This document shows, in pieces, positions 1-6,384 of a stretch of 7,840 nucleotides of DNA. Source of the DNA: an uncultured Collinsella sp. Lineage in GTDB: Bacteria > Actinomycetota > Coriobacteriia > Coriobacteriales > Coriobacteriaceae. Numbering within the stretch: the first letter of the stretch is position 1; each line of letters begins with the position of its first letter. The DNA is taken from the NCBI GenBank assembly GCA_900550595.1, contig URTB01000060.1, forward strand, positions 1-7,840, in the 5' to 3' direction. A program made the translations under genes and the position numbers. The notes under the pieces were generated by a model. That model was not told the origin of the DNA. It did no database searches and worked only from the letters and a program-made list of their open reading frames with translations.

Positions 1-715
1 TGTACGAAAGCTCGCGCAGCTCCTCGTAGGTAACGCGCGCAATGGGCTGAGCCTCGGGAACAATACGCGGATCGGCAGAATAGAAACCCGAGACGTCGGT
101 CCAGTTCTCGTACAGATCGGCGCCCAGGCACTTGGCCAGAATCGAGCCGGAAATATCGCCGCCGCCACGGTCGAGCAGCTTGATCTGGCCCTCACGCGTC
201 GCGCCGTAGAAACCGGGCATAACAAAGCCGCCCTGCTGACCGTACTCCTGCACCAGCTCGGAGGTGCGGTTCATGCTGAGCGTACCGTCGTGATGGAACG
301 CCACAACCGTCGCGGCATCCAGGAACGGCAGACCCAGGTACTCGGCCATCAGGCGAGCGGTGAAGTACTCACCGCGGCTCACGAGCTCCTCGGTGGAGTA
401 ACCGCCCGAGCGGGCGCGCTCGGCAAAGGCCGCGAACTCCTCGCGGATGGGATAGGTGAGCTCCAGCTCGTCAGCGATATCAAAATAGCGCTGGCCAATG
501 TCCTCGAGCAGCTCCTCGCACGACACGTGATACTTAACGTGCGCGTTAACCAGGTAGAGCAGGTCGGTCACCTTGGTGTCGCCCTTAAAGCGGCGACCGC
601 AGGCGGAAACCACCACAAAACGGCGAGCAGGGTCGGCGTCGACGATGGCCTTGATCTTCTTAAAGTGTTCGGCGTCGGCGACCGACGAGCCGCCAAACTT
701 GGCAATCTTAATCAT
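1..715 (-). CDS. lysC: Aspartate kinase, N-terminal part (runs off left edge)
   Basis: Phosphorylates L-aspartate with ATP, the committed cytoplasmic step towards lysine, threonine and methionine. The first 238 residues are visible. They contain KFGGSS (6-11) of the amino-acid kinase fold, VSRGE (112-116), GFYG (168-171), the RGG-D loop as DRGGGDISGS (182-191) and WTDVSGFYSADPR (205-217). Family members run about 400-460 residues, so the C-terminal regulatory ACT domains lie outside the window. The N-terminus, with RRFVVVSACGRR followed by TKVTDLL, resembles the clostridial/Bacillus YclM-type (class III) enzymes; this subtype call is from memory of the family. The ATG at 715 fits the family N-terminus, although the nearest Shine-Dalgarno-like GAAAGG is 13 nt upstream, which is rather far. 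The usual RGGSD serine is glycine here (residue 186). The gene is divergent from threonine synthase. Confidence 0.95.
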   Translation of the reverse strand, partial: MIKIAKFGGSSVADAEHFKKIKAIVDADPARRFVVVSACGRRFKGDTKVTDLLYLVNAHVKYHVSCEELLEDIGQRYFDIADELELTYPIREEFAAFAERARSGGYSTEELVSRGEYFTARLMAEYLGLPFLDAATVVAFHHDGTLSMNRTSELVQEYGQQGGFVMPGFYGATREGQIKLLDRGGGDISGSILAKCLGADLYENWTDVSGFYSADPRIVPEAQPIARVTYEELRELSY

Positions 716-819
716 GGGCTGGAGGTTACCTTTCTAAAAAGCCTCTGCGAACCTATTTTGCGCGCTCTGATACCATGGTTTCACCGATTGGGACCAAGGC
801 ATCCGAGGAGCAGTGTTAT
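716..819. promoter_or_regulatory. Divergent aspartokinase / threonine synthase control region
   Basis: This 104-bp gap separates two genes of the same pathway transcribed away from each other, so promoters for both directions should lie here or just inside the genes. I could not identify a convincing -35/-10 pair in either direction. A weak TTTCTA (731-736), 17 bp, TATTTT (754-759) pair on the plus strand is the best candidate. I see no lysine riboswitch, T-box or leader-peptide attenuator; the gap is too short for most of these. The Shine-Dalgarno GAGGAG at 805-810 belongs to the plus-strand gene. Confidence 0.4.
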
Positions 820-2337
820 ATGGGAACTTATCATAGTACACGAGGACGCACTTTATCGTGCTCAAGTAAGGTGGCAATCCGCACCGGCATCGCTCCCGAC
901 GGGGGTTTGTTTGTCTCGGACGAGCTCGGCACCCAGCAGGTCGATATCAGCTCGCTTGCAGATAAATCGTACTTTGAAATCGCTCAAGATGTGTTGGGAA
1001 TGTTACTGAATGATTACACGGCCGAAGAAATTTCGGCGTGTGTCGACGAGGCATACCGCGGCACGTTCGCGAGTGAAGAGGTCACGCCGCTCGTCAAACT
1101 CGACGCAGCACCGGGCACCGACGCCCCTCAGACCTATGTGATGGAACTCTTTGGCGGCCCCACGAGCGCCTTTAAGGACGTCGCCCTGCAGATGCTCCCC
1201 CGCCTCATGGCCCGCACCTCCGCCAAGGACGGCGGCGCCGAGCGCATCATGATCGTCACCGCCACGTCGGGCGACACGGGCAAGGCCGCGCTCGCCGGTT
1301 TTGCCGACGCTCCGGGCACGGGCATCACCGTCTTTTATCCCGAGGGCAAGGTTAGCCGCGTCCAGAACCTGCAGATGTCCACGCAGGAGGGCGACAACGT
1401 CGCCGTCTGCGGCATTCGCGGCAACTTCGACGATGCCCAGAGTGCCGTCAAGCGCATCTTTGCCGATAAGGAGCTTGCCGAGCGCTTGGAGGCCGCCGGC
1501 ACGGTGCTTTCGAGCGCCAACTCCATCAACGTCGGCCGCCTGGTACCGCAGGTCGTCTACTACTTTGCCGCCTATGCGCAGCTGCTGCGCGCCGGCGCCA
1601 TCGAGGCCGGTGACGCCGTGGAGTTCTGCGTACCGACCGGCAACTTTGGCGATATCTTGGCCGGCTACTATGCCAAGCGCATGGGTCTGCCCGTCGCCAA
1701 GCTCATCGTCGCGAGCGACAAGAACAACGTTTTGGCTGACTTCCTGACCACCGGCGCCTACGACCGCAACCGTCCGTTCTTCACGACCATCTCGCCGTCG
1801 ATGGACATCCTCATCAGCTCTAACCTGGAGCGCATGCTGTACTTCCTGTCCGATGGCGACTGTGAGCTCGTTGCCGGCCTTATGGAGCAGCTGGCACAGA
1901 CTGGTCGCTACGAGGTTCCCGCCGACCTGCTGGCAAAGATTCAGAGCGTCTTTGGCTGTGGTTGGGCCAGCGAGGACGAGGTCCGCGCTGCCATCAAGAG
2001 CTGCTGGGATGCGAACGGCTACGTGATCGACCCGCACACCGCCTGCGGCTATCACGTCTTTGAGCAGGTCGCTCCCGCCGAGGGCGCCAAGGCCCGCGTG
2101 CTGCTTTCGACCGCCAGCCCCTACAAGTTCCCGCGCGCCTGCTGCGACGCCCTGGGCCTCGACGTTCCCGAGGACGACTTTGAGGCTATGCGCGTGCTCG
2201 AGCAGGCCACCAACACGGTTGCCCCGGCACAGCTCGCCGAGCTCGAGTCCAAGCCCGTCCGCTCCGAAGACATCTGCGACGTAGCCGACATGGCCAACTA
2301 CGTAGAGCAGGCTGCAAAAAAGATGGCTTCCAACTAA
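820..2337 (+). CDS. thrC: Threonine synthase
   Basis: Pyridoxal-phosphate enzyme that converts O-phospho-L-homoserine to L-threonine, the last step of threonine synthesis. The 505-residue product opens with the family signature STRG followed by GIAPDGGLFV. It carries the PLP-binding lysine in GGPTSAFKD (Lys119), the phosphate-binding loop TATSGDTG (147-154) and PTGNFGD (272-278). Length fits the long bacterial class of about 490-510 residues. An in-frame ATG at 775 would add 15 residues. The ATG at 820 is chosen because GAGGAG lies 9 nt upstream and the protein then starts at the conserved N-terminus. Homoserine kinase, which makes its substrate, follows on the same strand, but a terminator and a palindromic element lie between them. 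The divergent neighbour is aspartate kinase. Confidence 0.96.
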   Translation: MGTYHSTRGRTLSCSSKVAIRTGIAPDGGLFVSDELGTQQVDISSLADKSYFEIAQDVLGMLLNDYTAEEISACVDEAYRGTFASEEVTPLVKLDAAPGTDAPQTYVMELFGGPTSAFKDVALQMLPRLMARTSAKDGGAERIMIVTATSGDTGKAALAGFADAPGTGITVFYPEGKVSRVQNLQMSTQEGDNVAVCGIRGNFDDAQSAVKRIFADKELAERLEAAGTVLSSANSINVGRLVPQVVYYFAAYAQLLRAGAIEAGDAVEFCVPTGNFGDILAGYYAKRMGLPVAKLIVASDKNNVLADFLTTGAYDRNRPFFTTISPSMDILISSNLERMLYFLSDGDCELVAGLMEQLAQTGRYEVPADLLAKIQSVFGCGWASEDEVRAAIKSCWDANGYVIDPHTACGYHVFEQVAPAEGAKARVLLSTASPYKFPRACCDALGLDVPEDDFEAMRVLEQATNTVAPAQLAELESKPVRSEDICDVADMANYVEQAAKKMASN

Positions 2338-2350
2338 AACCCCTTATAAG

Positions 2351-2380
2351 GCGCCGGCGAAAGCCGGCGCACCTTCTTTT
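2351..2380 (+). terminator. Rho-independent terminator after threonine synthase
   Basis: A perfect 8-bp G/C stem (2351-2358 with 2363-2370) closes a GAAA tetraloop, a stable GNRA loop. It is followed by ACCTTCTTTTA, a T-rich but interrupted tract. It begins 14 nt after the thrC stop. It should reduce or block read-through into homoserine kinase, so the two genes may not form a simple operon. Confidence 0.78.
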
Positions 2381-2416
2381 ATCAGATACCCACCGGGATG
2401 ATGACGAACGCACACA

Positions 2417-2528
2417 GCGTGCCTGGCTGTTTAGTTCGTCGCGAGTTCCGCACGCAAAGGAAAGCACTTAATGTGCTTTCCGTCTTGCGCAGGACTGCCC
2501 GAGCAGCGAACTAAACAGCCAGGCACGC
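2417..2528. repeat. 112-bp palindromic element in the homoserine kinase leader
   Basis: Two perfectly complementary 22-nt arms (2417-2438 and 2507-2528; the left arm begins GCGTGCCTGGCTGTTTAG) enclose 68 nt. Nested inside are a perfect 9-bp hairpin (2459-2467 with 2473-2481, loop TTAAT), extended by a further CGCAA/TTGCG stem (2453-2457 with 2485-2489), and a small CTGC/GCAG hairpin (2495-2506). The right arm ends one base before the Shine-Dalgarno of the next gene. There is no open reading frame and no transposase. It looks like a MITE- or REP-type interspersed repeat or a structured mRNA leader; the sequence alone does not decide which. Confidence 0.8.
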
Positions 2529-2541
2529 CAGGAGGACTCAC

Positions 2542-3423
2542 ATGATCAAGATCACCGTCCCAGCAACAAGCGCAAACCTAGGCATTGGCTACGACACCCT
2601 CGGCATGGCCGTCAGCCTCTACTCGCACTTCACCTTCGAGCGCGCCGACAAGCTCACCATCACGGGCTGCCCCGAGGAATTCCAAAACGAGAACAACCTG
2701 GTCTACGTTAGCTTTGTCGATGCACTGGCCGCATGGGGCGAGCCGGCCTTCCCCGTCGCCATCGACATTCAGACTGACGTTCCCGTCGCCCGCGGCCTGG
2801 GCTCCAGCTCCACCTGTGTCGTCGCCGGCATTATGGCCGCCGCTGCGCTGACAGGCCACACCGTCGACCGTGCCGAGCTCGTCCGCATTGCCACCGAGGT
2901 CGAGGGCCATCCCGATAACGTCGCCCCCGCTATCCTGGGCGGCGCCGTCTGCTCCTTTACGCCGACCGATTCGCTCCCCCAGTGCCTGCGCTACGAGGTG
3001 AGCGATCGCCTGCGTTTTATTACCGTGATTCCGCCCTACGAGGTGCATACGAGCGAGGCGCGCAAGGTCGTGCCGCAGGAGGTTCCGCTCTCCACCGCCG
3101 TATGGCAGATGGGCCGCATCGCCGGCATGACGCGCGGTCTTGAGTCCGGCAACCTCGACCTGATTGCCGCCGCCAATGACGACCGCATCCAGGAACCCTA
3201 TCGTCGCCGTCTGATTCCCGACTACAACGCCGTGCGCGACACCTGCCTTAACGGCGGCGCCAAGACCATCTGGATCAGCGGATCGGGCTCGACCCTTATG
3301 GCTGTGACCGACGACACCATCGTGGCAAAGTTCCTGCAGGTCAAGCTGCGCGAGCAGTTCCCTAAGTGTGATACGCATATTCTGACATGCGACACGGAAG
3401 GCGCTCAAATCGAGTACCTGTAG
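2542..3423 (+). CDS. thrB: Homoserine kinase (GHMP kinase family)
   Basis: Phosphorylates L-homoserine with ATP to O-phosphohomoserine, the substrate of threonine synthase. The 293-residue product shows all three GHMP-kinase motifs: VPATSANLGIGYDTLGMA (6-23), the ATP loop VPVARGLGSSST (80-91) and the C-terminal SGSGSTLMAV (246-255). EGHPDN (121-126) is also typical of the family. Length is normal for ThrB (about 290-320). The ATG at 2542 has a perfect AGGAGG six nt upstream (2530-2535). Translation may be affected by the palindrome that ends at 2528, and transcription by the terminator after thrC. No clear promoter of its own is visible. The last codon and the stop (TAG, 3421-3423) lie within the outer arm of the next palindrome, so the extreme C-terminus may have been shaped by that element. 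Confidence 0.96.
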   Translation: MIKITVPATSANLGIGYDTLGMAVSLYSHFTFERADKLTITGCPEEFQNENNLVYVSFVDALAAWGEPAFPVAIDIQTDVPVARGLGSSSTCVVAGIMAAAALTGHTVDRAELVRIATEVEGHPDNVAPAILGGAVCSFTPTDSLPQCLRYEVSDRLRFITVIPPYEVHTSEARKVVPQEVPLSTAVWQMGRIAGMTRGLESGNLDLIAAANDDRIQEPYRRRLIPDYNAVRDTCLNGGAKTIWISGSGSTLMAVTDDTIVAKFLQVKLREQFPKCDTHILTCDTEGAQIEYL

Positions 3424-3603
3424 ACATCGCCGATCGGTCTGTCCGGGCCACCCAGGGGCATCCCCTTAAAAACGTCCTCGCACTTGAGGCCCGCTTATCC
3501 TGCTCCTTCGGAGCTGCGGATAAGCGGGCCTCGTGCTGCGGATTGTTTTTAAGGGGATGCCCCTGGGTGGCCCTATGGCAACGTGGCGAGCGATGTCTAC
3601 AGG
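3417..3603. repeat. 187-bp composite palindrome between convergent genes
   Basis: Nested perfect inverted repeats share one centre. Outer arms of 14 bp are at 3417-3430 and 3590-3603. Main arms of 29 bp are at 3445-3473 and 3545-3573. Inner arms of 15 bp are at 3486-3500 and 3518-3532. A 5-bp tip (3502-3506 with 3510-3514) has loop TTC. A short GCAC/GTGC stem (3480-3483 with 3533-3536) joins the inner and main arms. The interruptions are small and nearly symmetrical. There is no transposase and no credible ORF. It sits exactly between thrB (plus) and the GTPase gene (minus). Confidence 0.88.
3468..3550. terminator. Probable bidirectional terminator within the palindrome
   Basis: The 15-bp inner stem with a five-T run at 3546-3550 would serve transcripts on the plus strand from thrB. 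Its mirror image, five A at 3468-3472, gives a U-run to minus-strand transcripts from the GTPase gene. The U-run is about 13 nt from the inner stem and is itself pairable in the longer hairpin, so this is not a textbook terminator. The convergent placement, and the absence of any better terminator for either gene, support the role. Confidence 0.5.
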
Positions 3604-3681
3604 GACCCACGCTTTGAAGGGGCGCCGGGCTGAAATTATGGCCTTTTATTGATAGGGGCTCTTACTAGGCTGGAGCACTCA

Positions 3682-4272
3682 CTAGAGGCAGGCCTCGGCG
3701 ATGCGCTTTTTGAGTTCGTCGATGCCGGTGCCGGTTTGGGAGCTTGTGATGATTACGCTTTCGGCCGGGACGTTGAGCTGTTTTTTGATGGCTGCCGCTT
3801 GGCGGGCCTGCTGGGTACGGCTGAGCTTATCGGCCTTGGTGAGGCAGACGATAAAGTTGAACTCATTGCCCTGCAGGTAGTCAATCATATCATGGTCGAG
3901 CTTACTGGGATCATGGCGAATGTCCACCAGCGACACGACCAGGTTAAAGCTGCGCTCGGAGTCGAAGAAGTCGCCGATGAGCTCGGCCCAGCGGTCGCGC
4001 TCGGCCTTGGAACGACGGGCAAAACCATAGCCCGGCAGGTCCACAAAGTGCACGTCATCGGCCTCAAAGAAGTTGATGTTGCTCGTCTTGCCCGGCGTGC
4101 TCGAAACCTTCACCAGGTTCTTGCGGCCAAAGAGCTTGTTCATAATCGACGACTTGCCCACGTTGGAGCGGCCGACAAAGCTCACCTCGGGACAGGTGGA
4201 CTCGGGAATCTGCGAAACCTTGCCGTAGCTGGCGACGAACTTGGCAAGCTGGTAGTTAATGGAATCGGCCAT
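3682..4272 (-). CDS. engB: Ribosome-biogenesis GTPase EngB/YsxC/YihA
   Basis: TRAFAC-class GTPase; the family is required for late assembly of the large ribosomal subunit in the cytoplasm. The 196-residue product has G1 GRSNVGKS (34-41), the G2-region STPGKT (58-63), G3 DLPGYG (78-83) with the downstream family pattern, SLVDIRHDP (114-122) and G4 TKAD (145-148). A G5-like SSQTGTG lies near the C-terminus. Length is typical (about 190-210). The frame stays open far upstream, but the ATG at 4272 is preferred: AAGGAG lies 5 nt before it and the product then has the normal family N-terminus. It follows the nucleosidase gene by 37 nt on the same strand, so co-transcription is likely. In many bacteria it lies next to lon or clpX; here it does not. 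Confidence 0.95.
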   Translation of the reverse strand: MADSINYQLAKFVASYGKVSQIPESTCPEVSFVGRSNVGKSSIMNKLFGRKNLVKVSSTPGKTSNINFFEADDVHFVDLPGYGFARRSKAERDRWAELIGDFFDSERSFNLVVSLVDIRHDPSKLDHDMIDYLQGNEFNFIVCLTKADKLSRTQQARQAAAIKKQLNVPAESVIITSSQTGTGIDELKKRIAEACL

Positions 4273-4309
4273 GGACACTCCTTGGTCGTAGGATCTTGCA
4301 AAAAACGCG

Positions 4310-5050
4310 CTACTGCGCAGCGGCAATGCGTCGAACGATATCGAGCGTGATATCGCTTGCGGCACGCGCATACTCGAATAAATCGAACTCGCGGTCGCAA
4401 ATTGCATCATACGCCTCGTCACAATTATCGCTGATAGCGCGCAACACCAGGCAATCGACACCATTTTTAGTTGCGACATGGGCAATTGCCGCGCCCTCCA
4501 TGCCGACACAATCGGCATGCGTCGCCTCGATAGCGTCGTTGCGCATGGCGGCGCCCGTCACAAAGCGGTTACCTGTGGCAATCGTGCCGACCAGGAATTG
4601 CTTTGCGCCCTCGTTCGAGGCGGCTGCATCTGTCGAAGCATTGACAAAGCCACGCTCAGAAAGCACATTGGCAGCAATATCGACCAGCGCAGGAGTCGAG
4701 CCAAACTCCTCGAGCCCCGGTGCAGACTCAGCGATAAGCGCGGTATCGGTATCCAGATAGCGCAGGCGTTTGCCGATGACGACATCGTCGATATGGAGCT
4801 TGGGATTCAGGCCACCTGCGATACCAGAAAACACAACTGCCTGTGGAGCATACTTGCTAATGAGGTGCTGTGTTGCGGCGGCAGCGTTTACCGTGCCCAT
4901 ACCCGCCGTCGTGGCGACAATCGACAGGCCGTCGAGCCCGCCGGTCACAACGTTCAAGCCCGCCTCCTGTACCATGCAAACGTTGCTCAACTCTTCCTTA
5001 ATCTGCATGATCTCTTTTTCGAGCGCACCGATAATCGCGATGGTAGCCAT
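4310..5050 (-). CDS. mtnN: 5'-methylthioadenosine/S-adenosylhomocysteine nucleosidase
   Basis: Hydrolyses the N-glycosidic bond of methylthioadenosine, S-adenosylhomocysteine and usually 5'-deoxyadenosine, removing inhibitory by-products of SAM reactions and starting methionine salvage. The 246-residue product begins MATIAIIGALEKEI, with Glu13 matching the catalytic Glu12 region of the E. coli enzyme. It has SGIAGG (75-80), the substrate-ribose motif VGMEGAAIA (182-190; Glu185) and RAISD with the catalytic aspartate (Asp208). Length fits the family (about 230-250). The ATG at 5050 has a GGGGA Shine-Dalgarno-like sequence about 5 nt upstream; an in-frame TTG at 5062 is less likely. It is probably the first gene of a two-gene unit with the GTPase gene. 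No luxS is present in the window. Confidence 0.94.
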   Translation of the reverse strand: MATIAIIGALEKEIMQIKEELSNVCMVQEAGLNVVTGGLDGLSIVATTAGMGTVNAAAATQHLISKYAPQAVVFSGIAGGLNPKLHIDDVVIGKRLRYLDTDTALIAESAPGLEEFGSTPALVDIAANVLSERGFVNASTDAAASNEGAKQFLVGTIATGNRFVTGAAMRNDAIEATHADCVGMEGAAIAHVATKNGVDCLVLRAISDNCDEAYDAICDREFDLFEYARAASDITLDIVRRIAAAQ

Positions 5051-5104
5051 GCCATTCCCCAAACCTATACGAAATTCTCAACCACGGTATGGTACCAGCA
5101 TTTT

Positions 5105-5121
5105 GTTTGACCTCGTCAAAC
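5105..5121. promoter_or_regulatory. Operator-like dyad upstream of the nucleosidase gene
   Basis: GTTTGAC-CTC-GTCAAAC is a perfect 7-bp inverted repeat with a 3-bp spacer, placed 54 bp before the nucleosidase start and 7 bp beyond the end of the upstream hydrolase gene. On the minus strand it contains TTGACG, a reasonable -35 box, though the matching -10 is poor (TACCAT at 19 bp). It has no adjacent T-run in the direction of the hydrolase transcript, so it is a weak terminator candidate. A binding site for an unidentified regulator is possible. Confidence 0.4.
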
Positions 5122-5128
5122 GAACACG

Positions 5129-6226
5129 TTAGGCCAGCGCAGCTCGCGTATCAAAGAATATCTTAGCAATCGCAGCCACCAGCTCGCTCGAGCGATCGCT
5201 CCATGGCATCGATGTCATGATGCTCATAATGTAGGTGTCGCCATCGACATCGATGAGGCCCGCATCGCATGTCGAATAGCAACCATCCTCGCTAATCCAG
5301 CCGGCCTTGTTGCGCACCAGGGCTTGGTCGTCCGCAATGCCGTCGCGGATAAAGGACCGGGTCGTAGAGGCCAGAAGATCCGATAGCCATTGCGACGTCT
5401 CGGTATCACGGTTCAAATACTCGCTCATCTCGCGCCACAACTTGGCCGAGGTGCGCGGGCAATAGGTGGGAAAATCACTCATCGGATCGAGTGCGGTATC
5501 GTAATCGATGCCAAGACTGGCAATCCAATCCTCGTAACCGACACGGTCAAACGCCGCGCGTAACGCAATAAACGAATCGTTGTCCGAATTAACGACCGCG
5601 GCATCGATCAGGTCGCGCACCGTCTGCCAACCCATGTTGTAGCCACCATAGGTGCCAAGGGAATCATCGAGTGAAACCTGACCCGTCTCGACCAGAGATT
5701 CGCAGATGTACAACGCATAGAGCGCCTTGTAGCTACTCGCGCCGTAAACCTCGACATCGGGGTTATACGTCACGCCCTTGCCGCTTGACAGGTCGTAGAA
5801 CACCACGCCCACATCGCCTAGCTCCTGCGCCCGACTCAGGACATCCTGGAGCAAGGCAAGGCTCTCATCCTCCAAGGTAGGAGTCTTGTTATCTACCAAC
5901 GAGAAGGTCTGAACGGTATCACCCGAAGGGATATCGTTGAAGTCTGCCTTCGAAAGTTTCGTCTTGAGATCTGCCGACGCTTTGGACTTTGAAACCTTCT
6001 CGTTTTGCGTCTGTACCGTTGACGCATCTGAGTGTGCCATTCGCTCCGACGCATAGGTTTTGGCGGTAATTCCGAGGATAATAACCGCCAACGTTAGCAT
6101 CCCAATGGCGGCAATCTTCGTCACGCGGATGCGAACGTCGGCAAGGCCACGCGAAGGCGTGCCCTTCGTCTCATATCTGCTGCTATGCTGCGGCATATAC
6201 TCGTCCCGCGATGCGTTGTTTCGCAC
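5129..6226 (-). CDS. Class-A beta-lactamase-like serine hydrolase, membrane-anchored or secreted
   Basis: Penicillin-recognising serine hydrolase fold acting outside the membrane. In 365 residues I see a basic N-terminus, a hydrophobic segment at about 37-56 (signal anchor, or signal peptide with possible cleavage after TYA), a polar linker to about 115 and then the catalytic domain. The domain has SxxK as SSYK (Ser164, Lys167), SDN (214-216) and KAG (307-309) in place of KTG or KSG. The omega-loop glutamate of class A beta-lactamases (ExxLN) is not visible; the region reads DPMSDFPTYCPRTSAKLW. Deacylation may therefore be slow, and a cell-wall or peptidase-like role is at least as likely as antibiotic resistance. 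The GTG at 6226 has AGGAGA 4 nt upstream; ATG at residue 11 is the alternative. The gene appears monocistronic, with its own promoter candidate. Confidence 0.85.
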   Translation of the reverse strand: MRNNASRDEYMPQHSSRYETKGTPSRGLADVRIRVTKIAAIGMLTLAVIILGITAKTYASERMAHSDASTVQTQNEKVSKSKASADLKTKLSKADFNDIPSGDTVQTFSLVDNKTPTLEDESLALLQDVLSRAQELGDVGVVFYDLSSGKGVTYNPDVEVYGASSYKALYALYICESLVETGQVSLDDSLGTYGGYNMGWQTVRDLIDAAVVNSDNDSFIALRAAFDRVGYEDWIASLGIDYDTALDPMSDFPTYCPRTSAKLWREMSEYLNRDTETSQWLSDLLASTTRSFIRDGIADDQALVRNKAGWISEDGCYSTCDAGLIDVDGDTYIMSIMTSMPWSDRSSELVAAIAKIFFDTRAALA

Positions 6227-6263
6227 GTGGTCTCCTGACTGCTACCGTTCATATACGAGCAGC

Positions 6264-6291
6264 ATAATACCGAGCAGGTATTTCTTTCCAA
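6264..6291 (-). promoter_or_regulatory. Sigma-70-type promoter candidate for the serine hydrolase
   Basis: On the minus strand, TTGGAA (6291-6286), 16 bp, TATTAT (6269-6264) matches the consensus at 4 of 6 and 5 of 6 positions. Transcription would start near 6257, giving a leader of about 30 nt with AGGAGA ahead of the GTG start. Confidence 0.5.
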
Positions 6292-6384
6292 AGATATTCA
6301 GCGGCGTTTAAGGCGTCTTTAAAGAAACCACAAGCGTATTTATCCAAATGGCGCGATTCTGTTGCGCATCTCCGCCCAAAATGC

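Noticed and set aside
716..819. Lysine riboswitch or threonine attenuator ahead of lysC or thrC
   Set aside because: There is no room for a lysine riboswitch aptamer, no leader ORF with Thr/Lys codon runs and no terminator/antiterminator pair.
290..1009. Plus-strand open frame overlapping aspartokinase and the start of thrC
   Set aside because: It is antisense to the aspartokinase motifs and runs out of frame into thrC. No family pattern.
1003..2055. Open frame of 350 codons antisense to threonine synthase
   Set aside because: It mirrors the codon pattern of a clearly identified gene, is rich in A, G, V, D and R without family motifs, and has no ribosome binding site. Long antisense frames are expected in G/C-rich third-position coding DNA.
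2578..3408. Open frame of 276 codons antisense to homoserine kinase
   Set aside because: Same shadow effect. The sense strand carries all three GHMP motifs.
2417..3603. CRISPR array or phage attachment site
   Set aside because: The repeats are inverted pairs, not regularly spaced direct repeats. There is no cas gene, integrase or tRNA gene in the window.
3362..3617. Short open frames on both strands across the large palindrome
   Set aside because: Both encode the same peptide stretch (ATQGHPLKN) because the DNA is self-complementary. They overlap thrB out of frame and have no ribosome binding site.
4300..4318. Possible terminator between mtnN and engB: GCGC stem (4307-4310/4315-4318) followed on the minus strand by T6
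   Set aside because: The stem is only 4 bp and overlaps the mtnN stop. It is too weak to call, and the 37-nt gap favours co-transcription.
3649..4350. Plus-strand open frame of 233 codons opposite the GTPase gene
   Set aside because: The minus strand encodes the complete G1-G4 motifs of EngB. The plus frame has no motif and no good start context.
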